Source of the DNA: Rhodospirillaceae bacterium
Lineage (GTDB): Bacteria > Pseudomonadota > Alphaproteobacteria > Rhodospirillales_A > Casp-alpha2
Assembly: GCA_003488105.1 (NCBI GenBank)
Contig: DNMS01000438.1
Location: 1 to 5,218, forward strand
DNA length: 5,218 nucleotides
Direction: 5' to 3'
The first letter of the stretch is position 1. Every line of letters begins with the position of its first letter. This document shows positions 4,602-5,218 of this stretch, in pieces. Both the position numbers and the translations under genes were made by a program. The notes under the pieces are model-generated. The model saw nothing but the letters and a program-made list of their open reading frames with translations, had not been told where the DNA came from and did no database searches.

Positions 4602-5218
4602 TCAGCCGCCTTTGGCCCCGCCCAGGCAGGCGCGGATGAAAGCCTTGATCTCCGGGGTGTCCCATTCGGCGATGCCTTCAAGGCGACCCTTCTCGCGGCC
4701 TTCGGCGTCATAGATGATCGTCGTCGGCAGGCCGCGCACCTTGTTGGCGCGGGCGAAGGTGCCCTTGGGGTCCAGATGGATCGCCAGATTCTTGTATTCC
4801 TGTTTGTCGAAGAACGGTTTGACCACCTCCAGGCCGCCCCGGTCCTGACTGACGGCGATGACCGGAATGCCGTCCTGGGCCAGATCGGCCTTCAACGCGT
4901 CCAACTGCGGCATTTCCTTGATGCAGGGGGCGCACCAAGTGGCCCAGAAATTGATCACTACGCCTTTGCCTCGGGCCAGTTCCGCCACGGTAACAGGCGT
5001 CCCCCCGGCGGTCTGTAGCGGCGCCGTCACGGGCGCGCCCGCCGGTTCCGCCGCCTTGAACTTGGCCAAGGCCGGCGGCGGTGCGGGGCAAGCGGTCTCC
5101 GCCCCCCTTGCAATGCCGCCGGGAATGATGAAAATCGCCCCACTCAACAAGACGGCGGTGGCCAGGGTCCGCAGGAATGTCGCGGGCGCAAGGGCATTAC
5201 GGGTGGTCTGGATGTGGG
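4602..5218 (-). CDS. TlpA/ResA-type periplasmic thiol:disulfide oxidoreductase (5' end truncated by window)
   Basis: 204 residues are visible. The frame is open through the right edge with no ATG, so the true start lies outside; a TTG at 5150 would cut through the hydrophobic signal region and is not the likely start. The visible N-terminus (TRNALAPATFLRTLATAVLL, then SGAIFII) looks like the charged and hydrophobic parts of a signal peptide or membrane anchor, with possible cleavage near ARGAETA. A Pro/Ala-rich linker leads into a thioredoxin fold: VVINFWATW, then active-site C-A-P-C (WCAPC at 4923-4937), IKEMPQLDAL, VIAVSQDRGG, and cis-proline RGLPTTIIYDAEG. Such proteins pass electrons to periplasmic cysteines, for example in cytochrome c maturation or as reductases of oxidised proteins. 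The partner here is unknown. The lipoprotein with two mature-part cysteines follows 56 bp downstream. Confidence 0.93.
   Translation of the reverse strand, partial: HIQTTRNALAPATFLRTLATAVLLSGAIFIIPGGIARGAETACPAPPPALAKFKAAEPAGAPVTAPLQTAGGTPVTVAELARGKGVVINFWATWCAPCIKEMPQLDALKADLAQDGIPVIAVSQDRGGLEVVKPFFDKQEYKNLAIHLDPKGTFARANKVRGLPTTIIYDAEGREKGRLEGIAEWDTPEIKAFIRACLGGAKGG

Noticed and set aside
4539..5018. A 159-codon plus-strand frame opposite the thioredoxin-like gene
   Set aside because: It is antisense to the WCAPC-encoding region and has no ribosome site or recognisable motif.
4602..5150. A complete 182-residue thioredoxin-like gene starting with TTG at 5150
   Set aside because: The frame continues upstream to the window edge and encodes the basic and hydrophobic start of a signal sequence, so the gene is cut by the window and does not start at the TTG.

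Overview
This GC-rich window looks like ordinary chromosome from an alphaproteobacterium, most likely a Rhodospirillales-type organism. The reasons are its base composition, a DUF1127 protein, a bacterial homologue of the FAM173/ATPSCKMT methyltransferases, a long three-domain aminopeptidase P, and a small lipoprotein with a CMxxRGY-type C-terminus. There are no tRNA or rRNA genes, CRISPR arrays, insertion sequences or phage genes. Taxonomy is inferred from gene content only.

Layout from left to right. (1) A TetR-family regulator (minus strand, 3' end cut by the window edge) follows a gene for a small protein that looks like a GIY-YIG fold lacking its catalytic residues (minus). The 79-bp gap between them carries two inverted repeats that could be a regulator operator or a transcript end. 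(2) Diverging from the GIY-YIG-like gene is a membrane-anchored class I methyltransferase (plus). It ends exactly where a convergent 618-residue aminopeptidase P (minus) ends, with no base between the two stop codons. (3) A 220-bp divergent intergenic region separates aminopeptidase P from a DUF1127 gene (plus). It holds a CRP-like dyad and a near-perfect hairpin containing CTGC-N3-GCAG. (4) The DUF1127 gene ends at a strong intrinsic terminator that can also serve the convergent lipoprotein gene (minus). (5) Upstream of the lipoprotein gene on the same strand is a TlpA/ResA-type thioredoxin-like protein, whose 5' end is cut by the right edge of the window.

How the genes may fit together. The thioredoxin-like protein and the lipoprotein are both envelope proteins. 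They are 56 bp apart on one strand with no clear terminator between them, so they may be co-transcribed. The lipoprotein's two mature-part cysteines fit an oxidising periplasm. The TetR regulator may control itself and possibly the gene just upstream. The remaining genes look like independent housekeeping or accessory units. I see no convincing new multi-gene system. The best leads are the degenerate GIY-YIG-like protein, the FAM173-like methyltransferase, and the dyads ahead of the DUF1127 and TetR genes.
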